Source of the DNA: Cinclus cinclus
Taxonomy: Eukaryota > Chordata > Aves > Passeriformes > Cinclidae
DNA: 64,000 nucleotides
Assembly (NCBI RefSeq): GCF_963662255.1
Contig: NC_085073.1
Span: forward strand, 1,984,001-2,048,000
Direction: 5' to 3'
In this document: positions 48,170 through 59,300 of the stretch, piece by piece
How positions within the stretch are numbered: the stretch's first letter is position 1
How the letters are laid out: every line of letters starts with the position of its first letter
Program-made: the position numbers and the translations under genes
The notes under the pieces: generated by a model
The model's database searches: none
Told to the model about the DNA's origin: nothing
The model's input: the letters and a program-made list of their open reading frames with translations, nothing else

Positions 48170-50030
48170 ATTTATTCTACGCACACTTTCTGACACCACA
48201 GCAGTCCGCGCGGCCGGGGCGCTGGGCCGGGACCTCCTGCCAGATGTCCCCGGCCCGGACAAAGGCTTGGCTGCCCCGGGACGGGCGCGGGCCGGAGGTG
48301 AAGTTGTTCGCTGCCCCCCACCCCCGACCCCCGCGCCGTAGGGAGGGGGGTCCCGGCGGGCAGCCCCCGCCCAGACCGGGGAGCGCAGGAAGGCGAAGCG
48401 GCCCCCACGAGCCCCCTCCCTGCCGGGGGGTGCGAAGCCGAAGCAGCTGCCCCCGCGCTGGGTCCCGCGGCTCCGGCAGCCCCCGGCACGGTAAAGGGGC
48501 TCAGAGACCCCCGAGGGGGGCTGCGGCGGGCCGGGGACGGCCGGCGGGCTGTGCTCGGCTGAAGTTCGCAGCAGGACCGAGCACCGGGCACCTCTGCCCG
48601 GCGGGGACCCGCGCATCCCCTCCCGGTGGCCCGCACGCCCCCCCTTTCCCCGGCCCCGGCAAACTTTGCCGAGGGGACAATAGCGCCGAGCCCGTCCCGT
48701 CCCGCTTCGCACCCGCACCCCGAGCGCTCCGAGCCCAGCCACGCCGGCACCCGCAGCTCCGGCACCCCCGCGCTCGCAGCGCCGTGACCCCCGCTCCGCG
48801 CAGCCACGGGGCGGCACGGCCGGGTCGGCTGAGTTATTACTTTATTATTTCTACATTTTATTTTTTACCTGTTCCAGGCCCGGCGCGCCCGGGGCAAGGG
48901 AAGCGCATGAAGGGTGTCGGGGGTCCCGGCGGGGGCGGGGGCGGCCGCGGCGCCCAGGCCCGGGGGCGGCGGCGGCGCCTATTGTTCTCCGCCGCCGGCG
49001 GATACAATGTAGCGAAGCGGCGCGATCGCCCCGCACCGGGCGGCGCGTGCGCCCCGGCCCGCCCCGCGGCCCGGCCCCGCCCCGCGGCCGGCCGGGCCCT
49101 AACGCTGTTGCTGCTGCTGCCGCCGCCGGGGCTGCTGCTGCCGCCACCGCTCCGCCTCCCGCCGCTGTCCTGCTCGCCCGCCCCGCGGTCCCCACATAGT
49201 TCCCCCCGCAGCGGCGGCAGCAGCGACGACGTCTCGCCCCCCCCGCAGCCCCCCCCCCCCAGCCCGCCTCTGCCGCGTCCCCCGCACGCCCTCACGACTC
49301 GCGGCCGCACGCCCCGCCCCCGCCGTGTCCCTCCGCCGCCCGTACAGACAGCGAGGAAGCGGGAGTGGGGGGATACCGCCCCGCGCGCGCCTCGCGGCAC
49401 CGGCACGCGCGTGGCCGCACCGGGGGCGGTGGAACTGGGGTGCGGTGACGCGGCGGGGGCACCGCCGTGCCGGGGACTATATTTCCTAGCGGAGGGATAC
49501 GGATGTTCGGAAGCAGCGACGGTGACGACACGGGAGCTCCGCGAGATGGAACGATAAGGCAGCGAGACCTCGACCAATTAGGAGGCTCTGTTGTTGTGAT
49601 TGGCAGGTGATCCGGCCACCGAGGGCGCGGACTGTCGTGGTCCCCGCCCACCGAGCGCGGGGGCGGGGCTCGGGGGCGGCCGCTGGTTGCCGTCGCCGCC
49701 CGCAGCTCCCGCCGAGGCGCCGACGGGGCCCCCGGCGGGGCAGGGCCAGGGTCCCTGGGGGTCCCGCTGCGGGAGTCCCCGCTCGGCAGCTGCTGCCTCG
49801 CAGCCGCCGCCCCCCCGGAACCCTCGCTGAGGGGCTGGAAGGCCCCGGGGGGATCTGCGTGGCCTGGGCGCGCCGCCCCCTCGGGGAGCCCCGGAAGGCA
49901 CTTCCCGCGGCGCTGGGGCTGGCGGCCGGGGCAGCCGGGCTGTGGGGTCACCCGGAAAGGAGAGGCCTGGACCAGCCTGTGCGACTGCGAACCGGCCCCG
50001 GACGGGCCCTGCAGTGCAGCGGAACTGGGG
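48170..50030. promoter_or_regulatory. CpG island spanning the TCF3 promoter
   Basis: Dense CpG and GC throughout, with many CCGCCCC-type GC boxes, a near-NRF1 palindrome (GGCGCGTGCGCC) at about 49041-49052, CTG/CCG runs near 49100-49150 and poly-C near 49245-49262. Two CCAAT boxes in opposite orientation lie 21 bp apart at 49574-49578 (plus) and 49599-49603 (ATTGG, i.e. CCAAT on the TCF3 strand). It drops off at about 50040, where a CR1 insertion begins. Long open frames on both strands here are a by-product of the base composition and were not called. Confidence 0.85.
48869..49150 (-). other. TCF3: TCF3 non-coding exon 1 (5' UTR); 5' end uncertain
   Basis: The 3' end is defined by a donor on the minus strand, GGAACAG|GTAAAAAAT, at 48869/48868, about 2 kb upstream of exon 2 and inside the CpG island. 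The exon is extremely GC-rich and contains one upstream ATG at 48908-48906. The right-hand limit given here is a guess: transcription could start anywhere from about 49000 to the CCAAT boxes near 49600. Confidence 0.6.
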
Positions 50031-50051
50031 CGAGAGTCCGTGTGTAACATC

Positions 50052-50672
50052 TTGGAGTCACCTCGGAGTGGGTTGAGATGGGGAGAACCCTCAAATTTCC
50101 TCTCGTTTCATCCCCTGCTGTGGACAGGGTCACCTTCCACTCTCCCAGGCTGCTCCAAGCCCCAATGTCCAACCTGGCCTTGGACACTTCCAGGGATCCA
50201 GGGGCACCCACAGCTGCCCAATACCCCATCCAGCCCTGCCCTCTGGCAGTGGAAGCCATTCCCTGTGTCCTGTCCCTCCATCCCTTGTCCCCAGTCCCTC
50301 TCCAGCTCTCCTGGAGCCCCTTCAGGCCCTGCAAGGGGCTCTCAGGTCTCCCTGGAGCCTTCTCTTCTCCAGGTGAGCACCCCCAGCTCTCCCAGCTTGT
50401 CCCCAGAGCAGAGGGGCTCCAGCCCTTGGAGCATCTCCGTGGCCTCCTCTGGACTGGCTCCAGCAGCTCCACGCCTGCCTGATGCTGTTCCCCAGGGCTG
50501 GGGGCAGCTCTGCAGGTGGGTTCTCACCGGAGCAGAATCTCCCCCTCCCCTTCTGCCCACGCTGGGGGCTCAGCCCAGCACAGGGGGGTTCTGGGGTCAG
50601 TGCCCATGGCTGGGGCAGGCTGAGCCTCTCCCCCACCAGCACCCGAAGTCCTCCCCAGGGCTGGTCCTGATC
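50052..50672 (-). repeat. CR1 LINE fragment at the edge of the CpG island, family A
   Basis: About 620 bp with the 3' block, a deletion (CACAGCTGCCCAATACCCC), and ORF2 C-terminal remnants. It marks the right-hand end of the CpG island. Confidence 0.9.
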
Positions 50673-51416
50673 TGTTCTTTATTGAGCCTGTGCTTTTGCT
50701 TGGGATTGCCCTGACCCATGTGCAGAACCCTGCACTGAACTTAATGATTTTGGCACAATCCCACTTCTCCAGCCTATGTAGGTCCCTGTCGTTCCCCATC
50801 CCTTCTCTCCAGCATGTGACCCCACTACACAGCTCTGTGTCACCGAATGTCCTGGATCCCACTGTCCATGGCACTGATAGAGCTCTGCGCCTCCCCTCCT
50901 GTTTCCCTGCCCGCTTGGCCATTACAGCCCGGTGCTAGCAGTTGGAAGCAGCTGGCAGGTGCTTGGGATCAAAGGTGCTAATGGGGCTGTGAAATATGTG
51001 TCTGCCTAGCTCTCTGGGGTGACCAGTTTTTATCATTCCCTGGGGTCGTGGGATCTGCTTCCTCCCCCTCTTCTCCAGTGGTTTTTTTGGAGGAGTTGGG
51101 ATTGGGCATGGGGATGGAGAGATGATGCTGTGCCCAGTTACATATGGATTGGGAGGTGCAGGAGCAGAGGCACAAACACATGTGCCTCATGGTTGCAGCA
51201 GGTGTGGGCAGGGGTTCACTTCATCTCCCTCCATCTACCCTGGATCCCAACACAGGGATCTTGGAGGAGCTGGGCTGCTCTCCCTGGCAAAATCTGCTGC
51301 TCCTACCCTGCCCAGCCAGCTCCAAGCTCATCAGTCAGTAGAGCTGGTTTGGTTTTCCCTATGCCTGACCCTTCTACAGCCAGATCTGGGGTCAGCTGTC
51401 ACCTGCAGCTTTGGGC

Positions 51417-51488
51417 CTTTTTTCTTTTTCTTTTTCTTTTTCTTTTTCTTTTTCTTTTTCTTTTTCTTTTTCTTTTTCTTTTTCTTTT
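51417..51488 (+). repeat. (CTTTTT)n hexanucleotide microsatellite
   Basis: About 11 units, all pyrimidine on the plus strand. Confidence 0.95.
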
Positions 51489-51642
51489 CAAGAATTGCCT
51501 GCATTTAAATGGGGTCACTGACCAAAGTCATCTCCTGTCATCAGGGATGGATCATCCCAGGGATGAAGATGCTCCCTGCCCCAATTCAGCAAGGATGGGG
51601 ATGTGGGCTGGCAGTGAGGTGCTGGTCCAAGGCACATGGATT

Positions 51643-51950
51643 CATAAAATTGTGGAACAGTTTGGGTGGGGAGGAACCTTAAACTTTATCTTGTGCCATC
51701 CCCATGCCCTGAGGAGGGATATTTTCCATTATCCCAGGATGCTACAAACCCCATCCAGCCTGGCCTTGGACACTGCCAGGGATCCAGGGGCAGCCACAGC
51801 TGCTCTGGGCATCCTGTGCCAGGGCCTGCCCACCCTTACAGAGAAAAATTTCTTCCCAATATCCCATCCAGTCCTGCCCTCTGGCAGCGAGAAGCCATTC
51901 CCTGTGTCCTGTCCCTCCTTGCCTTGTCCCAAGTCCCTCTCCAGGTCTGG
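51643..51950 (-). repeat. CR1 LINE fragment, family A
   Basis: TAAAATTGTGGAACAGTTTG, then the CAGCCACAGCTGCTCTGGGC block and the ORF2 end region. Confidence 0.9.
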
Positions 51951-52296
51951 GCAAAGGAAGATGAGCATTGCCTTGTCACTACTGCTCTGTAAAAAGGAGC
52001 CATTCACCTTCTGCTATATTTTCTCTGTGCCCAGTGGCCCTTGGGACTGCTGTCATCTCCCAGCACCCTGACCCCAGCCACTCCCCCACTGTGAGGCCTC
52101 CTGCTAACATCATCCCTCTCCTGCTGCTCCCCCTCCGCCTTCCGCTCCTGGGGATGACAGGGAGAAGATGAAACATTTCCCTAATACAATTACATTCTAA
52201 TTTTGCATGTGTGGCCATAATTTCCCTGTCAACAATTGTAATTAAACCTTTGAGCTTTGCTTTTCTGCTGCTGGTGGCTTGGCAAAGCCCAGTGAT

Positions 52297-52337
52297 GATG
52301 GGATGGGATGGGATGGGATGGGATGGGATGGGATGGG
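52297..52337 (+). repeat. (GGGAT)n microsatellite
   Basis: About 8 pentanucleotide units. Confidence 0.95.
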
Positions 52338-52472
52338 CAGGAGCTGGCGTGAGCCTCACTGGTTTTCCACAGGCATACATGGCCAGGACATGTGGGATGA
52401 AAGCAGTGAGGAGATTTTCCTGCTCTGAGCTGGTTTTGCCACTTGGTCTATGTTGAAAATAGAATTTGGGTT

Positions 52473-53255
52473 TCACAGAATGATTTGGGTTGGAGGGGAC
52501 CTCTGGAGATAATCCAGTTCAACTCCCTGCCAAGGCAGGGTCACCCAGAGCAGGTGACACATGAACACATCCAGGTGGGTTTTGTAATCTTCTCTTGGAC
52601 AGAGACTCCACAGCCTCTTTGTGCAGCTTGTCCCAAGGCTTTGCCACCCTCATGGAAAGAAGTTATTCCTCATGTTGAGGTGGGACTTCTGGTGATTTTG
52701 TTTATGGCCACTGCTCCTTGACTTGTTGCTAGGTACCAGAACAGAGTCTGGCACCATCCTTTGACACCCCTTGGAGATACTTTATATAGATTAATGAGAT
52801 CCCCTCTCAGTCTTCTTTGGATTAACCAAATCCAGCTCCCGTGTTCTCTCCTCATCAGAGAGATTCTCCAGACCCCAAATCATCTTTGGGACCTCTACTG
52901 GACCCTCTCTAGTAGTTCCTTGTCCTTCTTGTCCCAGAACTGGACACATCACCCCAGCTGTGCCCCACTGTGGCCGAGTGGATGGGCAGGATCACTCCCT
53001 GCCCTGCTGGCCACGCTCTTCCCAGATGTCCCCCAGGGTCCCATTGTCCCCCTGGTCCCAGGACACTCTGCTGGCTCGGGGACAGTTTGTCATCCACCAG
53101 GACCCCCAGGTCCTCCTCTGCAGAGCTGCTCTCCAGGGTCATTCCCAGCGTGTGCTGGCACTTGGGGTTGCTCCTCCCTGGCTGCAGGACCCTACCCTTG
53201 CCCTTGTTGAATCTCCTCAGGTCTCTGTCCCCCCAGCTCTGCAGCCTGTAATTAA
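52473..53255 (-). repeat. Longest CR1 LINE fragment, third subfamily, with reverse-transcriptase C-terminal remnant
   Basis: About 780 bp. The terminus is TCACAGAATGATTTGGGTTG with an AACTCCCTGCCAAGG block unlike families A and B. Minus-strand frames contain EEDLGVLVDDKLSPSQQ and QRRLRGDLINLYK, the conserved end of CR1 ORF2, separated by frameshifts and stops. It is inactive. Confidence 0.92.
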
Positions 53256-53667
53256 TTAGCCTGTAATTAATAATCCCTCCTTCCTGGGCTGGTGGGTGGC
53301 AGCATCATGGCAAGAGGTGTGTCCCCAGGCCTGCTCATGGGGAACCAAGAAGGCTTAAAACTCCTCTGACATTGTGGGTTTTTTCCATGAAGTTGAGAAG
53401 TTCCCCCTTCCAGTTCACAGCATGGCCTCCTCAGTTTCCCATTTCAGGCTATTTTGGTAGGACAGGAGGAAGCAGAGGGGATGAGGGGATGCACAAAGGG
53501 GTACCACGGGGATGCTGTGCAGACATGTCCACCCAGAGGTGACACCAAAGGGACTCTGGTAACATTCCCCACGTGGAGAAGTGCTGGAGGCTCAGAGGCA
53601 ACTTCAACATACCCTGGGCACCTTGTGAGGTGGGGTAGGGGCATAAAACACAAAATGGGCAACACAG

Positions 53668-53760
53668 AACTGCAGAATCCTGGGACCTCCTGAGTGGGAA
53701 GGGACCCACAAGTATCATCAGAGTCTAGCTCCTGGACTCTTGCACGGGACAGCTCCAAGA
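53668..53760 (-). repeat. CR1 LINE 3' tip
   Basis: TGCAGAATCCTGGGACCTCC, then GGAAGGGACCCACAAGTATC. Confidence 0.6.
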
Positions 53761-54099
53761 ACTGTCAAGATTTTCACAAGAACCCCAAGAACATCTCGAG
53801 TTGTCATTGTTTCCATCCCCTGGGCCTTTGGGGAAGAGGTAGCAGTTTTCACCCTCTTCACCATTGCTTGTGCTGATAACACACAGCTGATAAATAAGAA
53901 AATAATGCTGAGGTTGTGTCCAAGTGCTGGGAGCTGTGGCTGAAATGAAGCAGGTTCACAGCAAATTCACAGACTCTTGCAATGCTCAGAGCTGGCAATG
54001 CCAGGGGAGAAAAGTGTAGTGGTGGCAGCACTGTCCAAAGGAGGGCATGGAGAGCTTCTCCCACAGGCAGGTCATCCTCCACAATGTCATCTTCAGCTC

Positions 54100-54272
54100 T
54101 GCTGCACTGAGAATCTGTGGCTGCCCCTGGATCCCTGGAAGTGTTCTAGACCAGGCTGGGTGGGCTTGGAGCACCCTGGGATAGTGCAAGATGACCCTGT
54201 CCACATCAAGGGGTGCAACTGGATGGGCTTTAAGGTTCCTCCCAACCCAAACTACCCCATGACTCTGTGATC
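54100..54272 (+). repeat. CR1 LINE fragment, family A
   Basis: AATCTGTGGCTGCCCCTGGA to CCATGACTCTGTGA. Confidence 0.88.
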
Positions 54273-54608
54273 TCCCCTAGAAGAGGAGCAGTTCCTCTGG
54301 CTGGGCTTTTATCTCTGGTCTCTGTGCCTCAATTTCCCCTGTGTGGTGACATCAGGGCCAGAATCTGCTCATGTGGCATCCTTGGAGACTGTTGTGCTGT
54401 TGTGTGTGAGCCCACCATCCCTGGGCCGGGCAGCGCTGAACAAGCCCTGTGGTGGAACCTGCCTGACCCAGCTGGGGGCTGAATGAGATGTCCTGGTCCC
54501 ATTCCCAGAGCCAAAAACCAGGCGAGGTTACTGAGATCGCCAAGGAGCTGCAGGTCCCATTTGTGTTTTCAGAGCTGCTGGTGCAGAAGGAAAGGCTGAG
54601 ATGACAGA

Positions 54609-54662
54609 GGATGGATGGATGGATGGATGGATGGATGGATGGATGGATGGATGGATGGATGG
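54609..54662 (+). repeat. (GGAT)n microsatellite
   Basis: About 13 uninterrupted tetranucleotide units. Confidence 0.95.
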
Positions 54663-55515
54663 ACAAATGGATTGTTCAAAGGCAGCTTTGGGGCAGGTTG
54701 TTCTTCCTCTGATCCCCCACCTTGGCCTGTCAAGGTCCTCAGGGCACATTCCTGTGGTTCATGAGGGTCTGGGGAAGGCTCACTGCAGTCCTTGGCCAGG
54801 AAAGCTTGGGAATGCTGGGCTGGTCCAGCCACTGTACAGTGGAAATGGGTGGGGGAGGCTCTCTCCCCATTGGGAACTGTGCAACACCAGCTACTGGCCT
54901 CAGAGCCTCCCACCCCCTTTTACAAAACTGGAAATTAATGAAGTCAGTGCTATGCAACAAAAAAGGCTTTAGAAAAAAAAAAATCTATATATACTGGAGA
55001 AAATTCCCTATTTCCCTGGAAATTCCTTCAAGCTGGACTGGGTTTCCACCCTGTGATTCCCTGGGCATGATGCTGCCCCCCCCCTCCAGAGATCCAGACC
55101 CTTTTCCCCCTTTCCTTGGGGACACTGTGACAGCCACCCACAGCCAGGAACCTGATGCCTGGTCCAGAGGAGATGGATGGGCCAGCACCACCCAGGGAGG
55201 TGGGTGGCTGCACTGAGCCCCCCTGGCCCAAACACCATGACAGTCCATGGGCATGGCAAGGGGCACAAGCAGGTGAGTGTATCCCACCCAGAGCCGGGGT
55301 CTGGTGGCCCCATCCTGCCCCCAGACTCCGTCTCATCCCCACTCAGGGACATAAAACACAGCGGGACGTGCGGGGCGTTGCTTGCTGCATGTGCCCATCC
55401 TGCAGCCACCGAGAATGGCCAGCGTCCGGCCGGGCTGGGCCACTGCAAGGGGCCGCTGGGAGCTCGGGGCTCCTCGCTGAATCCTGAGGACTTTAAGGAG
55501 CAGGTTTGAGTTCAT

Positions 55516-55542
55516 ATTTGCATTTAGTCACAGTGTGAGTCA
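55516..55542 (+). promoter_or_regulatory. Octamer and AP-1 motifs upstream of TCF3
   Basis: ATTTGCAT at 55516-55523 and TGAGTCA at 55536-55542, about 6 kb upstream of the CpG island, in unique sequence next to a moderately CpG-rich stretch (55360-55460). Confidence 0.3.
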
Positions 55543-58500
55543 GACATTCCAGCCCCGGCTGCCGAAATGCCTCAGCTCTGACTTCTGATTTCCCACTGCA
55601 ACCTTGGGTTGGTTTTTGATTTTCTTTTTGTTTGGTTTTTTTTTTCCCTGCCCCTTTTCTCTTTCCCTTTCCCTTTCTCTTCTTTTTCTTCCCTTTTCCT
55701 ATCCTTTCTGGCCAGCCCCATTTCAAAGGCCAGCGATTGGCACTGGGCAGAGGTGGATGGGGCAGAGGGATGGGCAGGGGCATCCTGCAGAGTTTATTCT
55801 TCCCTCTAGCCCTGGGAAGCCAAGGGAGAGTTAAATCTGGCCAAGTGGAGGGGATTGAACCAGGGAGCCCCCACATCCCTCCAACAGTGGTGGGGGGGCA
55901 CAGGGGTGGACCTGAAGCCACCAGCAGCTTTTGGCTCCCCTGGCCATTACAGAGAGGTTTTGCCCAGGGCAGGGCAAAACTGGGGGCGAGGAGTAGGAGG
56001 AAATGGGACAAAGTGCCAAAACAAACCCAGCAGACCCCCCCACTCTGCTTCAGGGTACGTGTCAGGCTTGTGCAGGTTTGTTTGTCCTCGGCAAGACACC
56101 AGTTCTTGATTTGTAAAGTTTTTAATTAAAACTGACCTGGAGCTCAGCAGGCTCAGAGCAGAAGCTGCCTCCCCCATGTGTCCCCCCCTTGCTGTCCCCC
56201 TGCACCCAGAGCCAGATCCCACGGGGACATCAAGGTGTCCAGTCCAGACGTGGGGGCTGTGGGACCCCCACAACAGGGGCTGGGGGCAGGAGCTGTGCCA
56301 AGTGCTTGGCCAGAAAGGCGATTTTGTTTTTGGTTTCCTGGATGATGCATTCCACATGGCGTTGCATCACGCACAGCTGTTACATCACTTTAGCCAGGAA
56401 ATTTAAAACAAGTGGCTTGGGCTGGAAATGGTGGTTTAATTATTATTTATGGATAACAACAACAGCGAGAGAGAAGAAAGGCCTCAAAACTATTCTTTTT
56501 ATTTTTTTCCCCCTCTTTTTAAAACCCGCCCATTTCTCACATTACAGCGACTTTGCCCCCAGGTCTCTCCCAGCCCCTGTGATGGGGAGCAGCCCCCGGG
56601 ATGGACTCCCAGCAGGGGTGACTTTTGGCCTTGGCTTGGCTGCTTTGGCTGCACTGTCCCCCTCCCTTCCGAGGGTGTCCCCTCCTTCCTGCCACCCCCG
56701 CAAAGCTGGGACACCCTCTGCCTCCCGGCACCCACGAGGACACTTCCTGCACCAAAGGATGAGCACCACATGCTGCAGCAGCTCCCCAGGAGCATCCTTG
56801 GCTTCGCTTGCCATCCTCCCTTCAGGTGCCATTTATCACCAGCAGCCCCTGCCACTGTTCCACTGCTAACTGAGTTGTGACAGCCACTGTCCCCCATGGG
56901 ACACTCTGGAGACACAGCAGATCCCAGTTCATCCCTGCCTGCCAGGGCTGCCCACAGGGCATCTGAGAGACATTGGTGACAGGGGTGGATCCCTTTCTCC
57001 AAATCGTTTCACTCTTTTTCCTCCAGCTCCCTCACTGCCACGACCCTGGGGGTCCTTGTCACCAGCGTTCCCGGCAGGACACCCCCCTCCATCAGGCTCT
57101 GCTCCTGGCTGAGTGTGACTGATGGCTGCACAGGGCCAGGACCCCGTGTGTCCCCAGGGCCCAGGGACTGGGCAGGGGACATCCCTGCTGTGAACTGCTC
57201 CTCCAGAGCCTGCCCAGGGGGTTTGCACAGCCCCCAGCCCCATTTGCAGCTGGAGAAATCAAGGCACAGGAAGGGACAGAGGGATGGGCACTGAGCACCC
57301 CCAGGCACCTGCCAGGCAGGGCCACATCCCTGTGGTGCAGGGGACACAACAACGCTGGGGGAGGCCCCGAGGGGACAGGAATCTTCATTTGGGACCTGCA
57401 GGAGGGGCCCAGCCCCCAGCCTGGGCAGAGCTAGAATGGAAACTCCTCAATCCCACGTCAGAGAGCCTCGGGGCAGCTCGTTGGAAAGTTCAGGGGGGAA
57501 TTCTGAGTGCAAACCCAGTGTTTCATGCAAAATGTTGAAAAATGCAAAAGCACTCTGTTGCAACTGCTTCGGCAGTGACACAAACCCCACGGCCGCCTCC
57601 CATGGCCCCCACGGTGCTGCTCACCCTCCTCATACCCACCATAACCGTCCCCTGTCCCTTTATCTGCAGGCTGCTGATGGGACCTCTGGGGAATGCACCC
57701 CAGCCCTGAGGACACTCTTAGGGCTCATAGAAGTGGTCCCCAAATTGTCACGTTCAGATGATCTGGTTGTACAGAAATCCCACCCTGGGTGACCCAGGTG
57801 AGGACCAGCTCCTTCTGCTCTATTTTCCCTGAGCAGGGGGATATCATCCCACACAGACACAACACAGCCTGGAGATCCTTTGGGGAACTGCTTGGGGAGT
57901 TCCATCTTGCCCACAGGGCTTGGAAAACAGCTTTAAAATCGACCAAAAGAATGAGCTGGGGTGATGAGGGCGCCCTGGGAATGGTGTGGAGGAGGAAACG
58001 CGGCATCCCCGGCCCCAGGTGGGGTCCCCCGGCGCGGCTACAGCCCAAGATAGAATCCGCCCACGGGCAGGAAACCCTCAGTGCGTGCTCACGGGGCGGG
58101 GGAATCTCCTCTGAATGGAAAGAAAAGGCGTCCTCGCCCCCAGAAACCATCTGAGCCCCAGCCCCGAGGCCAGGGGATCTCCAGGGGTGCCCCGGGGAGC
58201 CCGCTGGGACCGTGCTCCCCCACCAGGGTTTGGGGAGAAAGTTGGCTGATGTGGTGGGAGAAACTTAGAAAGGGTTGGGAGAACCTGCTGAGAGAGCCTA
58301 GTCTGGGCAGAGGAACAGGCAGGAAAAAGGGGATGGGGGCAGGGGGAAGGAACGGAGGGAAGGAGGGAGAAGGAAGGTGAGAGATGGAGCAAAAGAGACA
58401 GCTGTCATAGGAGTTAGACACAGAGCAGGGGACAGGGACAAGGGCCTTCCCCACAGCGGCTGTCCAAGATGCCAAATGGGGCATCCGGCACCTTCACAGG

Positions 58501-59082
58501 TGAAAACAGCAGGGCAGCTGTCAAACCTGAGGGTAAATATTGCCCGTGGACAGCACCCACGGCTACCAGTGTTTTCCTGCCAGCTGGAAAAGTATCAAAG
58601 CAGGAGTGGGTACCCCACAGTGAGGAAGGGGCAGGAGGAGGTAGAAAGTTTTTGCCTGGCCGAGTTGGAGTTTTGGATGTCACTGGGATGTGAATGTGCC
58701 ATTCTTGGGGCACTTCTGGTTCTTCAAGCTAAACAGCTCAGTGAATTCATCATTCCCATTAGGGCGTTTCAATTTGCAAATGTGCCCTGAAGTGGAGCTG
58801 ATCCAAGCACCGGGACCACGGTGGCCTTTGTGCCTTTGTCTCAGGGGTAAGGAAAGGACACCATGGGGCCTCTTTGGGATCCAACAGGGGATTTCCCTTC
58901 CCTCCCCAGATTTCTTTCCTTAGTGGGTTTTGTGACCTGATGCCCATGGGTGGTGTGGACACTGCCTACCCCATCTGCCTCCCAGTGCTGGATCCAGCCC
59001 TGCTGGCATTGGGAACATCCACTCTGGCTCTGTCCTGTTCCATACTGCACCATGTCCTTGTCCCACTGGGTGTGACTCTGGC

Positions 59083-59300
59083 ATGGATAGAATTCAGGAA
59101 TATTCTAAGTTAGAAGGACCCCACAGGGATGATTGTGTCCAAATCCAGGCCCTGTCCAGGACACCCCAACAATCCCACCCTGAGCATCCCTGAGAGTGGT
59201 GCCCAAATACTCCTGGAGTTCTGGCAGCCTTGGGGCCGGGACCATTCCCTGGGGAGCCTGGGCAGTGCCCAGCACCCTCGGGGGAAAGAAGAACCTTTGG
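59083..59300 (-). repeat. CR1 LINE fragment, family B, more diverged
   Basis: ATTCAGGAATATTCTAAGTT, then the family B core with several extra substitutions. It ends at GAAGAACCTTT. Confidence 0.9.

Larger units (their letters stand above)
46835..48868 (-). other. TCF3 intron 1
   Basis: A 2034-bp intron between the non-coding exon 1 and exon 2. It contains A- and T-rich homopolymers (47282-47307 is A26; T-runs near 47643-47672), a MIR-like SINE remnant at 47491-47540, and the left shoulder of the CpG island from about 48000. No coding sequence was seen. Confidence 0.7.
46752..48908 (-). promoter_or_regulatory. TCF3: Upstream ORF overlapping the TCF3 start codon
   Basis: If exon 1 is spliced at 48869 to exon 2 at 46834, the ATG at 48908-48906 opens a 40-codon frame: 40 nt in exon 1, then 83 nt in exon 2, ending at TGA 46754-46752. 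This stop lies 56 nt past the first base of the main ATG, in a different frame, so ribosomes using it would bypass the TCF3 start. Its start context (CTTC before, C after) is weak, so leaky scanning is expected. The function is inferred from its position only. Confidence 0.55.
1..49150 (-). other. TCF3: TCF3 (E2A) gene, 5' portion, partial
   Basis: Seen: four coding exons with consensus splice sites on the minus strand, joining in frame to 105 residues plus one base of the next codon, and a CpG-island non-coding first exon. Known: TCF3 encodes E12/E47, nuclear class I bHLH transcription factors that dimerise with tissue-specific bHLH proteins on CANNTG E-boxes and are needed for lymphocyte development. 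The paralogues were separated by the exon 2/3 joint: this protein reads DFSM-MFPLPV as TCF3 does, whereas TCF4 and TCF12 read DFSA-MFSPPV. Only the N-terminal AD1 part is in the window; AD2 and the bHLH domain must lie left of base 1. No exon 6 was found in 1-4417. The 5' limit of the gene is uncertain because the transcription start cannot be fixed from sequence. Confidence 0.93.

Noticed and set aside
48133..49557. A 474-codon plus-strand open frame, and long minus-strand frames, over the CpG island
   Set aside because: Very GC-rich DNA has few stop codons. The translation is Pro/Arg/Gly low complexity with no domain, and the frame lies antisense to TCF3 exon 1.
51019..52071. A 350-codon plus-strand open frame
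   Set aside because: It runs through the (CTTTTT)n microsatellite and the antisense of a CR1 copy.
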